Shown: piece after piece, positions 11,153-23,900 of the stretch | Layout of the letters: the number at the start of each line of letters is the position of its first letter | Numbering within the stretch: position 1 is the stretch's first letter | Origin: Sweltsa coloradensis | Taxonomy: Eukaryota; Arthropoda; Insecta; Plecoptera; Chloroperlidae | Assembly: GCA_024449915.1 (NCBI GenBank) | Contig: JAMZAV010000160.1 | Coordinates: 310,001-374,000 of the forward strand | Direction: 5' to 3' | DNA: 64,000 nucleotides | Program-made: the position numbers and the translations under genes | Notes under the pieces: model-generated | Databases searched by the model: none | The model's input: only the letters and a program-made list of their open reading frames with translations | Told to the model about the DNA's origin: nothing

Positions 11153-11925
11153 TATGTACCATCAATGGATGTACGTTGCGCTGTACGACTGATTGAGTAA
11201 CGAAGTGCCCCGCCGCGCTAACAGGTTTAGCACCACATATTTCCAAAAAGATATAAACATTCCCATTTACCAGTGAGGCTTGATTGAACAAAACACGCAT
11301 CAAATGACTAAAAGGAAGGAGCAGAGCATAAAATATGATTACAATTTACCATATTTTCTAGCACAAACACTACATTTGGTATATTTTGTGAACACATTTG
11401 AACCATTAAAATACTAGAAAAGGAATAGGAACGTGGTTCCGGCGCGTTCCGGCCCCAATGCACCGCTGTATTACTGTAGATGACTGCATCTAAAACATAG
11501 TCATAATACTACTTCATCGGGGATCGAATCAATTATCAGGGTATCGCTTGTTGCTTGCCGTTCACACACGTCTACAAACCAGAATTTCCTGGCCGAGGCA
11601 ACTGAAATTGAATAATTTACTCACTTAGAAATTTAGACTACATGGGCCAGTGTGCATGTCACATTCTGTAAACATTGTAATGGCTCTTAAAACTATGTAA
11701 ATTTTTATTGTAGAAACTTCTTGATCAATGGTAATCATAGTCCCAATTAAAGCAAGACAAATTTAAAAACGGATTTGTTTGTGGACAGATATAATAGGGT
11801 TATATTTTCGTTAAACTCGACCTCTGTTGTTGGTGGTTGCTGGTGACGATTAACAATAACACACCTTTAAATCAATGGGCAGATTCCCCTTGTTCTGAAC
11901 TAGATGGCACTGACATAGAATCTGA
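11153..11925. other. No gene recognised
   Basis: Unique sequence between the H1 element and the LINE remnant. No domain-bearing frame was seen. Confidence 0.4.
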
Positions 11926-12624
11926 TCGCATCAATCAAAACTGGGTATATTATATTTAACACCCCACAACCACGAAAAAGATTTTCCAATTAATATTATT
12001 TATCACGATTTCAACTGCATTCATACTATGGCTGAATTGACCGATTGTGAATGTAGTGGGAAAATTGAATGTGTAAATACTTATGAGTACCTGGGATTAA
12101 CTGTAGATAGGCACTTTTCGTGGAAATATCATATTGATAAATTATGTAACAGACTACGCTCTTGCTCCTCTCGGCTTTATATTCTAAAATATGTATTACC
12201 TTTTTCCTTATTTAGAACCGTGTATCAATCCATAGCCGAATCTTTGATTTTGTATGGCATTTTAGCTTGGGGCAATGCTTCGCGGTGTCACATTCAAAGG
12301 GTTGAAGATTTACAAATAAAAATGTTAAAAATGGTAATGTGTGACTTTAAAACCGATTCTGAACTCTCCCGTAAACAAATATTTTCTTTTTGTAATGTGC
12401 TGCCAATATCTTCATTGTTTATATATAGATTTATATTACACTTCTATTTTAAATCAGATTTCAAGATTCTGTTAGACTCGTGCAAGGATACAAGGCTAAA
12501 AGTGGCGGGGGCATTCAAAATTCCCAATTTTAACAACAAATATGGCCAACGTTCACTTTCTTACTCGGTTCCTTCTACGTTCAACTTGATGCCCTCCTCA
12601 CTGAAAACCTTGTCTAACATTTAA
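11926..12624 (+). pseudogene. C-terminal fragment of LINE reverse transcriptase
   Basis: The frame is open from 11926 and the first ATG is at 12028 (198 codons to TAA). The peptide contains EYLGLTVDRHFSWKYHIDKL, the YLG-x-x-x-D followed by W-x-x-HI signature that follows the RT thumb in Jockey/CR1-type ORF2 proteins. Then comes a region with YGILAWGNA and VEDLQIKMLK, matching the family's usual leucine-rich C-terminal stretch. The catalytic YADD box and fingers/palm are absent, so it cannot act as a polymerase. The ATG is internal, not a real start. Assignment to Jockey versus CR1 is uncertain. Confidence 0.8.
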
Positions 12625-13060
12625 AAAATTAAAACTGAACTAAAATCTTATCTTCTTTCTGACACCTTTTGACAATGTTTTCCGATTTATTTATTTATTT
12701 TTCTAAGCTCTTTGTTCTTTTTCTGTAATTTTTTGGATTTCACAAATTAACTGAATATGTCATGCAACCATAGTATTTATACATACATGTTTTTCATGTT
12801 TATTTTGGTTATATGTTCCGTTCTCTGTATTGTCACCATCTTAAATAACTTATTAATTGTCTTTATCCCCACAGTTAAGCCTTTTTCAGGCTTTGTGGGT
12901 TTTTTGATTATATTCTTGTTAGATTTATTTCTGTAGGCCTATGTAACATTAATTATTTATTTGTACAATTTTGCTATGGTGTATGAGTCATGTATGTTCT
13001 ATGTTCTATGACAATAAAATACTCTCATAAAAAAAAAATAAAAACAAAATAAAACAACAT
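11926..13060 (+). mobile_element. 5'-truncated LINE (Jockey/CR1-like non-LTR retrotransposon)
   Basis: The element holds the C-terminal tail of a reverse-transcriptase ORF, then about 400 bases of 3' UTR with an AATAAA signal near 13014 and an impure A-rich tail (13029-13060). The 5' part, with the endonuclease and the catalytic RT motifs, is missing, the usual result of incomplete target-primed reverse transcription. The exact 5' junction was not found; the frame opens after a stop at 11923-11925. A hAT element inserted just after the tail. Confidence 0.8.
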
Positions 13061-13077
13061 ATTGTACAGGATAAAAC

Positions 13078-13736
13078 CAGGGCCGTATTAAGGCATAGGC
13101 TAAGTAGGCTGGAGCCTGGGGCGCCGGAATTTTGGGGGCGCCAAAGCGCCCCCCACTCGGCTCCGTGGGCAAGGCATCTAACTCCTTACAAACAACAACT
13201 AATAACTTAAAATTATCGACGAAAGCATGCTGAATCTAGTAATATGCCACCATTTGCAATGTCAAAAATCAAAATTTTCTGGGGCTATGCGCCCACGACC
13301 CGCACTAGCTGGGAGGCATCCCACCGGAGCCCCCATTGTACCAGGATCCATATTTTTTTTTCCGAAACCATTGTTTTCATGGCCAGTTCTAAAAGTGTTT
13401 TATTGCCACCCCTCCCCCCTACCCAAATGCACTTCCTTCGCCACCAACAAATTTTTAAGTTTAAATTACGATGACGTCATTGACAGTTGACACCTTTGCC
13501 AAGGAAAAGACAAAAAAAAAACTTTGCCAATGCCTGATTTACGCGACTACAGCCCGGGAAATTATATACTATGGTGATCAAGTTGCATTGCTAGTTACTA
13601 GTTACCTAAGTTACTTTTTCTTTTTTAAGCTAAAATGCACGCATATTATGTTTTTCAGCATGTTGAAATAGGGAGGGGGGAGGGGGGCGTATTTTTGTTT
13701 TAGCCTATGGGCGCCAAATGTCTTAATCCGGCCCTG
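13078..13736. mobile_element. hAT-type non-autonomous element, CAGGGCCG ends
   Basis: The left end is cagggccgtattaaggcat and the right end, read in reverse, is cagggccggattaagacat. The octamer gataaaac is duplicated directly outside (13070-13077 and 13737-13744). These are hAT hallmarks. Subterminal gggcgcc words occur near both ends. No transposase frame exists in the 659 bases; the open frames at 13227-13490 are side products. It sits a few bases after the A-rich tail of the LINE. Confidence 0.92.
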
Positions 13737-13744
13737 GATAAAAC

Positions 13745-14387
13745 CATAAAACTTAACATTAACACAACAATTATAACAATTACAAAACTACAGCAGTGTA
13801 TTACTCTGTTTGAATTTCATTAGTGTCTTCTTGAAGTAATATTTGAAAATACCTACGTTATACCTACGTTACATTAATAAGATAGTAAGATCCGGTATTC
13901 ACATAATAAATTAGTCATCAACGGTAAACATAGTCAGAGAACACACTCGGACGTACGCGTGTTTGGAAATGTTTTTGATCGAAACGCGCTCCTTCCTTCA
14001 GTATGCTGTTTGTCAAACGACGAACATAAATTTCTCAAATGTAAAAACAAATTGAGTTCGAATCGTGCTTTTTCGGAACACCGTCGTTTGTTATTGTGTT
14101 TGACTTCCCCGCCTTGCAGCCTCCCAGTTCCGCCTTGAAGCACGATTAATTAACTTTTCCAATAACGGGAAAAACATTTTGCTCCGGCTTCTCATTATTT
14201 AAGGAATTGAATTATTTGTCAAATGTTATGTTCTTTCGCACTTTCGCTAAGAAAGTATCTGTAAAACTTTCCTGGCTTCTGTTTTACTCGGTACTACCGA
14301 CACCGTTCAACCTTTAAAATCTGTTACACTATTTAACGTTCGTTTGTTTGGTCTTTGTTCCTTTTTAAAATATCGGTTGGTCATCGT
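13745..14387. other. No gene recognised
   Basis: Unique A+T-rich stretch. A reverse-strand open frame of 69 codons (13934-14143) has no recognisable features. Confidence 0.4.
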
Positions 14388-14505
14388 TCGCTCGTCGATG
14401 GCGTCGGCGCCAACAGGGTTGGCTTGGTCTTCTCTAAATTTAATGTCACAGTTATGTGACTGAGTGGGTAGACTCTCTAAATACAAATGTATTTATTTAT
14501 TTAAA
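14388..14505 (+). repeat. Dispersed repeat shared with 53496-53640
   Basis: The order cgctcgtcgatgg, gtcggcgcc, acagggttggcttgg, then tgtgactgagtgggtagact is the same here and at 53496-53640. The last part recurs in reverse at 43537-43575. The ctgagtgggtagactct segment resembles a tRNA A box, so a tRNA-derived SINE end is possible but unproven. Confidence 0.7.
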
Positions 14506-14595
14506 GAATTTGTGAGTTAAATTAATCACTCACGACGTCAAGTTGCCTCCTGCAAATTATACTAGTATATATAATAATAGACGTAGGCGTACAAA

Positions 14596-14637
<42 letters not shown>
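14596..14637. repeat. (GATT)n microsatellite
   Basis: About ten perfect tandem GATT units. A similar tetranucleotide array with the complementary motif (CAAT) lies at 61039-61069. Confidence 0.97.
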
Positions 14638-15270
14638 GGTCTTTATTAAGGCGGGATTAAGGCTAGTGAAGCGTTATCTTCCATCCAACCTGATCAAAGA
14701 CATAGTTGCAGGGGCAGTCCTAGCGTAAGCTGGATTTCTCTGTGTTTTATGACTTTTTTAATGTGTCAAAGTTATAATTGACAAAGGGAAAATGATATTA
14801 AGTGGAATTAGTTGTTGCAACGTCAGTCAACCTTGTATGTAGTTCGCACTAATTGCCATGCTTTGACCTGCATTGACGACTGACGTTCCAGGTTTGATCA
14901 AAGGGAAATTGAAATCTGATCACATTTCCGGAGGAGTTTTCCCTACTATTATGGCCAATGTAATGACCCCACGCGGCTTTAAATTGCGACGTGTATTCAG
15001 CTAGAGACCACTTCAAACAGAGGGAGATTATAATCATTAATCCCAGCATTGTCATGGTGTGATGTCTGCGCAAATGAAATATATAATCCTGAAAATATGG
15101 GCTATCATCACAAAATTGAAAATCAAATTTAACTGCGAATATAGTTGTGCACCCGTACTCTTTTAAACAGCTGACAAAGTAATAATATTGAACCAGAGAT
15201 AATAGGATAACATGCGTTTTAGTAGCCACATCCCTGTTCGCTTGGCTGTCTGACACTACAGGTATTTGAA
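14638..15270. other. No gene recognised
   Basis: Includes a reverse-strand open frame of 135 codons (14849-15256) starting MSDSQANRD, without a domain I recognise. I treat it as chance. Confidence 0.4.
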
Positions 15271-15560
15271 ATTTTAAACAGTTGTCACGAAAGTAGAAAT
15301 ATTAGGCTCTATACATTAACACATTTTCTAAAATTGCTTTTTAAACCATTTAGGAAAAAAACACTTTTTTACGGTTTTCGATTTTGTAAAAAAGTGTAAA
15401 ATTGTTCGTGAATTTTTTGTGGCTAATTGAGACAATTTTTTTTTAAATTTACGACTGTAGGGCTGTCCGTGTATGTTAATTAACTGGCTACTTGAGGTGC
15501 TTGGCCGATTGAATAGCTACTTGTCAACTGCCAAATGTGCTAAGGCTATTTGAGACGACG
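15271..15560. repeat. Dispersed repeat, partner of 31055-31370
   Basis: Several blocks match in order and orientation with 31055-31370: cacgaaagt followed by gaaatatt, ggctcta, cgattttgt, gactgtaggg, and ttggccga followed by gaatagct. The copies are well diverged, so the element is old. There is no coding capacity and the class is unknown. Confidence 0.65.
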
Positions 15561-15598
15561 AGTGGTGTTAGATGAGGGTGAAGGAAAACTATGCCTTA

Positions 15599-15675
15599 TA
15601 CAGGATTCGAACTCGCGTCGTTGTTGATCCATATGCTTTGGACCAGCGCCCTAATCGCATGTGCCACCGTGGACG
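15599..15675 (-). repeat. tRNA-derived SINE-like remnant
   Basis: Read on the reverse strand, an A-box-like tggcacatgcgattagggc (15648-15666) is followed about 35 bases later by gagttcgaatcctg, a near-consensus B box (15601-15614). These are the two internal RNA polymerase III promoter boxes of tRNAs. The stems do not close into a full cloverleaf, so I call a tRNA-derived repeat, not a tRNA gene. Confidence 0.55.
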
Positions 15676-17481
15676 ACATTGAAACAAAATAATGCACTCA
15701 AAAAACAACAGTCAAAATTGTATCGGTTTGGACAGTACCCTAGTCGAAATCTAATTCACAAAATCAATAGTCTCATGATCATGAATGCATGTTTATTTAC
15801 TTGATCGTATAGAACCTGTCGTCTGATGACTCCTGCAACATAGTTTTAATACTGCAATAATTGAGACGGTAAGCAACAAAAATCAATCTATCAATAAATA
15901 AAATATATTGTTTATACATGTTTTCCAATTTTCCTTATTTGTTTGGGTTAGTCGGATATGTTTTCCAACATGTTTTTGAGTTTCGACTTTCGACCCCCCG
16001 ATCCGATGACTAGTGCGACAAATTAGAATCCAGCGCGGGTTATATTGGTAGTACGTGCCATGTGAGTTTATCTGCTAGTTTATGTTTTCTGAAGGTGTTA
16101 AATGCATCCGTCCATGCAGTGTCGTGTGTTTGTGGGCTCATCTAATAGAGCACGACTGTCAGGCTTTTAGTTCGTAATGGACTCTAAAAGCCCTGATTAA
16201 GTAGATAATCAAGCCATTATACATCCGTACAAAGTTTCTCGCCAGAAACTAGTGCTAGGACGAGAGCATATAATCTATATAACCCTATTACTTACAGGTT
16301 AGTGCATTGAAGTGCATTCAGGATTAAGTAGTAAATTCGTTGGGAATCTAAGCATGTGGAGACATCGTTTAAACTTTCATGGGCTATTATTAGCTACGAC
16401 ATACTTTGTGCTCCAATTAATCAAATAATTTTATTCGACACTGCAGTCAAATGTCTATGCTTTAAAATGGTTTATTTCAGTTATTTGTGCTCCCTTCTTC
16501 ATTTCAATTTCAGAGTTATTTTCTTTTAGATGCTACGGACTTTCACTTCACACCACCAAGCTCTGAAAAACGAAATTAATGTTGAATATTCTTCTATCAT
16601 TTCATTATGTTCGACGCCGAGTGGTGAAATGAAGCTCGTAAGCGTAGTCGAGTCTACGTTTTAGTTTGCGCTTTGCGCCACGGGTCGGGTGTAACCGCCA
16701 TTTAGCGATAGTTTATTCTTATAGTTGCGCGCCAAAAAGTGTAATGACGTACGTACTGATGGTTTTGTTTGTCTAGCAAGGTTGTGTACGCGAAGTGTTT
16801 GATGGGAGATTGTAAAAGAAGATTGCTTGCTGCGAACGGGAGCTTTGAGCAAAACAAGGATGATGTGGAGGGAAGTGGGAACTTGGGAACGCGCCCCCTT
16901 GGGGATTTTCAATATTCAATATAATATTGTCAGTAGCGTGCTGCGTGCAAGTGTGCACAACTAGTTTAAATAGGCCTACGTAATGCAGCTGTTGGCAGCA
17001 GAAACGTAGAATTTAATTTAACTTTGTTTTACCATAATAACATAAGAATAAAATAAACTTCCAAAACTCATTTCGTATCGGTTGGTTTTGCTATATTTTT
17101 TACTCCTTAACCCTAACTTTGAATCATAATGTTATCATGACAAATCATAATTAATCGACCAAATCGGTTATCGTGTGAAAATTGGCGCAAGGTTCCGTGA
17201 ATTGTGTTGAAATCTCTCGTTGAATGGTGCTATCGAATCTGACACAGCCTGTTGTTTATTTTCAAGCATGGCGTAATTACTTTTCTCGTCGTTGTCTGAG
17301 AGAATATACTTGAAACTTCTGACATCTCTTAAAACCTTGATGAACTTCTCCGAGTGGTTATCAATGAACAGCTAATTAAAGAATGATTATTATTCGAGAC
17401 GTCCTCCAGTGGATGGTCGAGGGCTCGTGACTCGAGAGTGAGTGTCAACTGCGTCATTCTTCGACCAATCGTCGTCGTCGT
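15676..17481. other. No gene recognised
   Basis: Long unique stretch with short open frames only (up to 83 codons). One TAGGCCTA octamer lies at 16971-16978. I see no exon-like segment with paired splice sites. Confidence 0.4.
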
Positions 17482-17896
17482 CAGTGGCGTAGGAACCGGG
17501 GGGCAAAAATAACGTGAGTTAAATATTAATCCCAGAATTTCCGTAGTAAATATGCACTTACACTTATACAATTCGACAGTCACCTTGGTCAAACGAATAT
17601 GTTTGCCTGTATGCTTCGTTGTTACATAAAAAAATTAGGTTGAAATTTACTCAATTAGTCCACTTCACGTTCATTTTTTGAGTTTTTACATCGCGGATAG
17701 TTGCAATAAAACATTGTTTAACGGAGTCCGAGTGCACTTAAAACATGACGAAATATCTGTAGTATGGTGAATTATTTTTCGCCTTTGGCGAAAGGGCCTC
17801 CGGCGGCTGGGGCTTCGCCCCAGACCCCAGCTGCCGCCCACGAAATCTGTTAATTCATTTGCCCCCCCTAACTTTCAAAACGTTCCTACGCGCCTG
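17482..17896. mobile_element. hAT-type MITE inside a GTC repeat
   Basis: Ends are cagtggcgtaggaacc on the left and, in reverse, caggcgcgtaggaacg on the right, with octamers gtcgtcgt on both sides (17474-17481 and 17897-17904). The target is a simple (GTC)n run, so part of the apparent duplication could be pre-existing, but the ends fit hAT. The interior near the right end contains a G+C-rich ggcgaaagggcctccggcgg hairpin-like stretch. A truncated relative, reversed, is at 33985-34200. Confidence 0.85.
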
Positions 17897-17904
17897 GTCG
17901 TCGT

Positions 17905-20160
17905 CGTCGTCATTACTATTATTGTTACGATTAAAACATGGAGAGGCGTGCGTGCGGGACGCTCCGAGTCCAGAGTGCATTACTTTTGTACTTTTCAAAT
18001 TACATGGAGTGAAATCAACATTTTCTTTTTCTGTTTTCACCCACCGACAGATAACTGAATACATACTTCTCGTACGTAGCCCTTTTTTCAATATAAGTCA
18101 CCGATTTTTTCGTGCCAGCCCTCAAAATTCCATATAAAATTGCAATATTTGGCCGATATTTAAAAATTGTGTGTGGCCAAACGGGGCCATAATTTGGAAA
18201 ACAAGCCATGGTACTAGGATTGGTATTTGGTATCACCTTTCTGAGTAAGCACAAATAGTTATCTTGATTGATAGCGTAGTTTGAAAAGTACGAACGCACA
18301 TTTTCGGCTCGAATTATAGCGTTCCCATGCTAATTTGATGGAGATTTTGAAGTTCATGTGAAAATGATCAAACGTAGAAACCTATTACAAAAACGATACA
18401 CGCGAAGCTTTTTAAAATTTTCAGAAAATGAATGTTAAATTATTTCTTTAATTATTTCATATATATGGGAAATTAACGTTGTTCGCCAATCGCCATGATA
18501 ACAATTGCAACAACTATCAACGTAAGGCAGGGTCGCCTGTTAGGGTGTTCATTGTTTAGCTTGCATGCAACGAGTGTTTCGTGTCGATTGTGCTAAAGCA
18601 AAATCTCGTTTTCAGTATCGATTCGACCATGGTGAACTTAGCGCTAGTTGATAAATTTTCGGCAGCCATGTAAAAAATTCTTAAAATAAATATATTTGCA
18701 ATCTTTGTTAATATAATGGGCGTAGCGCGATGTTTTGGAGTAAATCGAACGAATCCGCCGGTGTTTTTACGAACTATAAAGGCGAGACGGCCACGGGCAC
18801 GGCAGTCGGCAACCTCTGCGGGTTGGTCTACCCTAAGGTATCGATCCGTACAGTCAGTCTGTGCTGTAATACTGTAACAAGAGCCGACTCGTGTATGACA
18901 TTCCTACCTACCACACTATTCAGAGCTTCAAAGTCGGCGCTTTACTGTCAACACTTCCAGCGATCGATATCCTTCCAAATCCAAGAGCAGTGACGGTGGT
19001 GAATCAAACCCCTCACCTTGTTGCTGAACAGCGGGGATCCCCCGCACGCCGGAGGCGCCCCCAGCCGCGATGCAATTACTCTAATTACTAACTAATAACG
19101 CTGGAGTGATAAACCGCACCCACGAACATTACATTACTTCTCATGGAAACATTAATTTAGGTTTTAAAATTAAATTGATTGTGAATAGGACTAGATTAGA
19201 CGAGTGTTGGCAATTTTGTGCGATATACGTCCCTCATATTTTCCCGATACTAGCGCTCTTCGCTATTTGGGAATCAGTTCCATCTTTCCATGTTGTATGC
19301 ACGTTTTACTCCAGAGGAGCATACCAGTGCAGAAGTACTTGCATGTCCGATATTTATATTCACACAAATCTATTTAAAAACAAACTTGGTCCCGCTCGGT
19401 CCTACTTTTAGTTCCCGTCAGTTCCCTTTTATGTAGATTTGATGTCTTGAAATAAAAGCTGGTCGCATGTGTCTCCCATAAAGCGTGGTAACGTACACCA
19501 TGTGCTCCGAGCTAGGACTATATCCGGTCGCCTTCGCCCTTTACTATGCATTTCCACGTCGTGTAATGATCCATCAACGTTTAATATTTAATGAGGTGGC
19601 AATTTATCGAGTTGCCACAGCACAGACCCTTCTTTACGAGCTGCCTGCTGGATTGTGAGCGACAGAGAATGCTCATTGTGCACGGGCGGTCGAGTTCACT
19701 AGGATATTAACACAGCTAATAAAGTTGGCAATTAATGAGATACGTTTTCCTGTCACAAAGCGTCGTGTTTCTATGACCTTCTGCTAGTCTTGATCTCTAT
19801 GGAGAAGACTAAGAGCCGTGTGCCACCAAGGAACCTGGTCGCGAACTTCCGCCACATGCTAAGTTCATTTTGTGGGTTCTTTACACACAGTTGAAACAAA
19901 ACATACGCTGAGGGATGCTAATATTCCCTCCTCTCTTCATGAAAGAACCCCAGCCGGGAGAGATGTATGAACCTTGACATCGGCTGTATCTCCAAGTGCT
20001 GCAAGGCGATTCCCTCTGAAAGTACGGTATCCCTTGACGGCAACATCTCCCCACACACGATCGTTGGTGAATCATTATTCTTGCCGGCTCTACACGCCAT
20101 TCCGAACCACCGAATTTAATTTAAATTGCCAATTATGTTATTTGTTATAAAATAAACAGG
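17905..20160. other. No gene recognised; traces of a SINE B box
   Basis: Unique sequence with open frames of up to 101 codons lacking domains. A reverse B-box-like gggtttgattcacc word lies at 18999-19012 next to a G+C-rich patch (19030-19070). No full element can be delimited. Confidence 0.4.
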
Positions 20161-20990
20161 GCTGCCACTGGCAACTATTTTCAACTATTTAGCAACTTTT
20201 TTAAAGAAAGCAACTATTTTTGGCAAAATACTCCAAAAGCAACTATTTAGCAACTATTTCTAGCTTCACATGTGTTTTGTACATACATTAAATGCCAAAT
20301 TACAGATTTATCAGACCCAGATTTTGCTTTTCCTTAAAAATAGGCCTATATTTGCTATTTAAGCCACGATTTGAATTTTTTTTGATGTTGCATTCAGCAC
20401 TCTACTTTTTTCTAAAACGCACAAAATGCACTCTAAAAACCCGATTTTCAAATTTTCCCCTGCGGCACTATTGTTGGGGGGCAGCCTTCCACGAAAGTGC
20501 AAGTTGAGATTTTGCCCCCCCCCCCCCCCCCCCCCCCACCCGGCGGACGCTGCTACTCAATAAAATAATATTCTTCTTATCGAAAACTATTGTTTTTTCA
20601 TATTTTAATATCCTCCATATCCAGTTTCAAAGCAATCAAAAATGACTAAAATAGGTAGGCAGGTGGGCAAAAAGGTAGGCCTACCTTCAAAAAAGGTGGA
20701 AAAAAATCCTTGTGGGACAATTCTTTTGGGGGATTTGCCGTATAGTATCTTTTAGTATTTTGTTTTGTCCCGGATTTTATTTTCAGGAATATGGTCACCC
20801 TAAGCACACCTCAATATTGTCCTAGAGCTCCTAGGCCTAGGCCTATATCCGGTAATCATGTTTTTTTGGACCCTGATTGTACCTTGGTATCGTTTGAATT
20901 TGGCGTAATTAATCTTTGGAATAAGCTGTCATTGGGTAACTTAAGCAACTATTTTAGTGTTGCATTTTGGCAACTAAACAAGTACTAATT
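20161..20990. repeat. GCAACTATTT-rich repeat with a C23 run
   Basis: The word gcaactattt or a close variant occurs several times at 20176-20260 and again near 20943-20975. In between are an uninterrupted run of 23 C (20515-20537) and a reverse hAT-like terminus (atatggtcaccct at 20790-20802). The left candidate terminus cagggctgcc at 20159 does not share a target octamer with the right one, so I do not call a complete transposon. Confidence 0.5.
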
Positions 20991-23900
20991 TTCCTAACAT
21001 TTAGAGTAACTTTAAACAAACTTTTGTGAATGTTTTCATGCAAGTGTGAGCCCCGAGATAACTCATTGATATGTCAAAACATGCAATTTCCTAACTGTAG
21101 CAGAAACTTCTCAAACTCATACAAACCAATTACTTTATGCAAATTAAATTTGACCCTTTGGATTCGGCTCACTCTAATTTTATTTGTAGACTCTACGAGT
21201 AACTGTGCCTCGGTGAATTGACATAATAACGAGGTCTCAACATGCACTCTTCATGGTGTGATCGCAGGGAAGAAATGGATTCTCGAGCGAAACTTTGCGA
21301 TATTTCCTAGCGGTCATTGCACTTGACATGAATATAATTTTGAGTCCTGTGGGAGCTCGTGTCTTCAATGTATTGATAGTCTGCAATGTTCAGACAAAAT
21401 CTTGATCATATACTTGTCACTTGTGTCTATGGACCCGAATCTTTTTTGCATTTACAAGGACCCCTGGGCTTATCGACATCGAAATATACCCTCACCCTCA
21501 TACAACGTTCGATACAGTATTTGATTTTAAAATCATTGTCATACACTTGAGGGAACATCTTCTTACTTATTGCTACACTTGCCCCAACGAAAGAATGCAG
21601 ATGCTTTGTAGTGGTGGGGGTTGTATGAATGGGCGGTAAATGGAATGTCGCCTTTGTGTATGAAAGAGAATATCTTTTAGGCCTACCAACGCAAGCAAAA
21701 ATTATCTGTGCTATATCACAGAGTTCCTCCGTGTGCTGGATCAGATCCAAGCCGAGCTAGCGTGAATTGAGTTGACAAAGTTGTTATGTTGGGAAAACAA
21801 TTTCGAGCCATCTGCATTCTTTCGTTGGGTCCACTATGTGCGTTATTCGTTATGATATACAAACTGCTTTCTAGACTCTGGTGGGCTAATAAACTGCACT
21901 TTCTTTTCAGTTTGCGACGTACATAATATTCGAACTGGCTTTTTGACCGTCGAGAATTACTTATAATGGAAGATGCTCGACCAAATTAGAATCGACTTGG
22001 TGTGACATTGCTCTGTTGGTCTGTTCCATTCATTTTAATCAACGCTTTTTGGTGGCGCCGGCGCCAATTCAATTGATAGATGTGTGACTATATGGTTGGT
22101 TTGATTTTGATATATTATGTTGATCTTACAGCGCACGATTTCTTTTCCCCTGCTGAAAGGACTTCCTAAGAAGTGTTTTACGTACGGAAACTCGATCACG
22201 AAAATACCTATTTCTGATTTTCAAACTAGAATCTACTTCATAAAAATAAAAAGGGGAAAAAATAAAATTAAATTAAAATTAGCTCTGAACAGAAATTAGC
22301 ATTCCAAAATTTAGGTTTGCATGCTGGGCTCTGCGCTTCGCCGCGTTATTTTGGTTCAATGATGAGTATTGAGGAAGTTGTAACAAACGCTCAACCTTAT
22401 TCAGCATATCCTGAATAAACAACGCTTTGATATTTAAAAAAAAATTGTGCCTTCAAAATGATGTGACCCGTTGCGTTATAACAATTGCAATAAAAAAAAA
22501 TAGCCGAAAACAAACAGAAAACTATCACCATTGTTCTGATGACGTGTTGAGGGCAGCGGGTATCAGGGTGGAAATGGAATGTGCTTTGTAGCAGGTCTCG
22601 AGATCTGTTCTCGGCTCAAGTAGGGGGTTCAACAGCCGTCCCACCAACGACTGTCTTCAAACCACGTATTTTCACTCAAATGGGCAGACAATTAAAACTA
22701 ATGCTATCCGCAGTTAGTAGAGGTACGTGTATAGCATTTTCAAGTGTCATTTTATAGCGTTTTGTAGCATCTATTTTTTGACGACCTTCAAAAACTTGCT
22801 TGTGAAGTTTTTTCATATTTTTATTTTTAAATTATGTCTTCAAGGTTGAATTAATACCAACTGATTACTATGGAAAATAAAAGTAAAATAGTAAAGTGAA
22901 AAAATAGCGCGTTGTAGCTTCTATTCAAAAAAGGCTATTTTCACGGACCTCGAGCAATTAGCAATGCTAAGTCTGAAAATCCTCAAGATTTTTATAGTCT
23001 TCGAAAGAACCGGGCTTCTGGGCTGACTTTCGGGCCGGACCGGGCTTTCGGGCAGATTTTCGGTCCGTTCGGACTTTCGGGCCGGGCCGCCGTTATTTAA
23101 AAAATTCGCAAAACATATTATCCTCTGGAGTATAGAACATACATATTGGCTATGCGGGAATAGAAGGAAAAGTGGATCGATTGTCCTGCCGTCTCGTCCT
23201 TGCGTCTCAACGCTCGCAAGCCATGGATCTGTGGATGACGTGACATCAAGCCAGAGTCACCATAGCGACCCCCAAGCTGAGTTTCTTCACTTAAAAAATA
23301 AATTTACATTTTATCAAAGTTATTTTTAAACGTGGTCATTGTGTTTTTGATCCGACGGTTTTGGAAACTGATTTTTTTATCGCTTCGTTTACACTGGTAA
23401 AATTTCTTTGATGTTAACGATAGTTATTTCTTTGGAGCAAGTCAAGTACATTGCCATCAACGTGATACGTGCTTGCGAGAACTATTCATGTTTGTTTGCA
23501 GCGATTTTGTTTTTGTTTTTATTGTCACGTCGAAGTACACTTTTCGACTTGTTCGGTTCATAATCGTAAATAGACGATTGATAATCTAACTTAAGTGTAA
23601 TTGTAATGGCATTTCAATTCGTCTGATCTTGAAGCAGGGCGTGCAAATGTGATGAATTCCTTCCTACAGATTCGCGTCAGTTTATCAATTCAGTCGAGTC
23701 GTCTTTCCCGTAATTTACATAACACAATTACGCTGAATGCATTTGTTAAGTTTTCAGTTCTCTTATCACAATTGGGTTGCATTAAGTTTGTTTTTGAAAA
23801 CTTTCGTAAGTTTTCCCATCATTTTTATATTATCGCATTCTTCATCTCCCTTGAATTGCTCCACCGATACACATCCGGTTCGTCAGCACTCAGCACTCCT

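Noticed and set aside
14849..15256. 135-codon reverse open frame
   Set aside because: No domain, and no support from splice sites or neighbouring sequence.
20159..20803. Possible complete hAT element between cagggctgcc and ggtcaccct
   Set aside because: The two termini are only loosely similar and no octamer duplication flanks them; they may belong to different elements.
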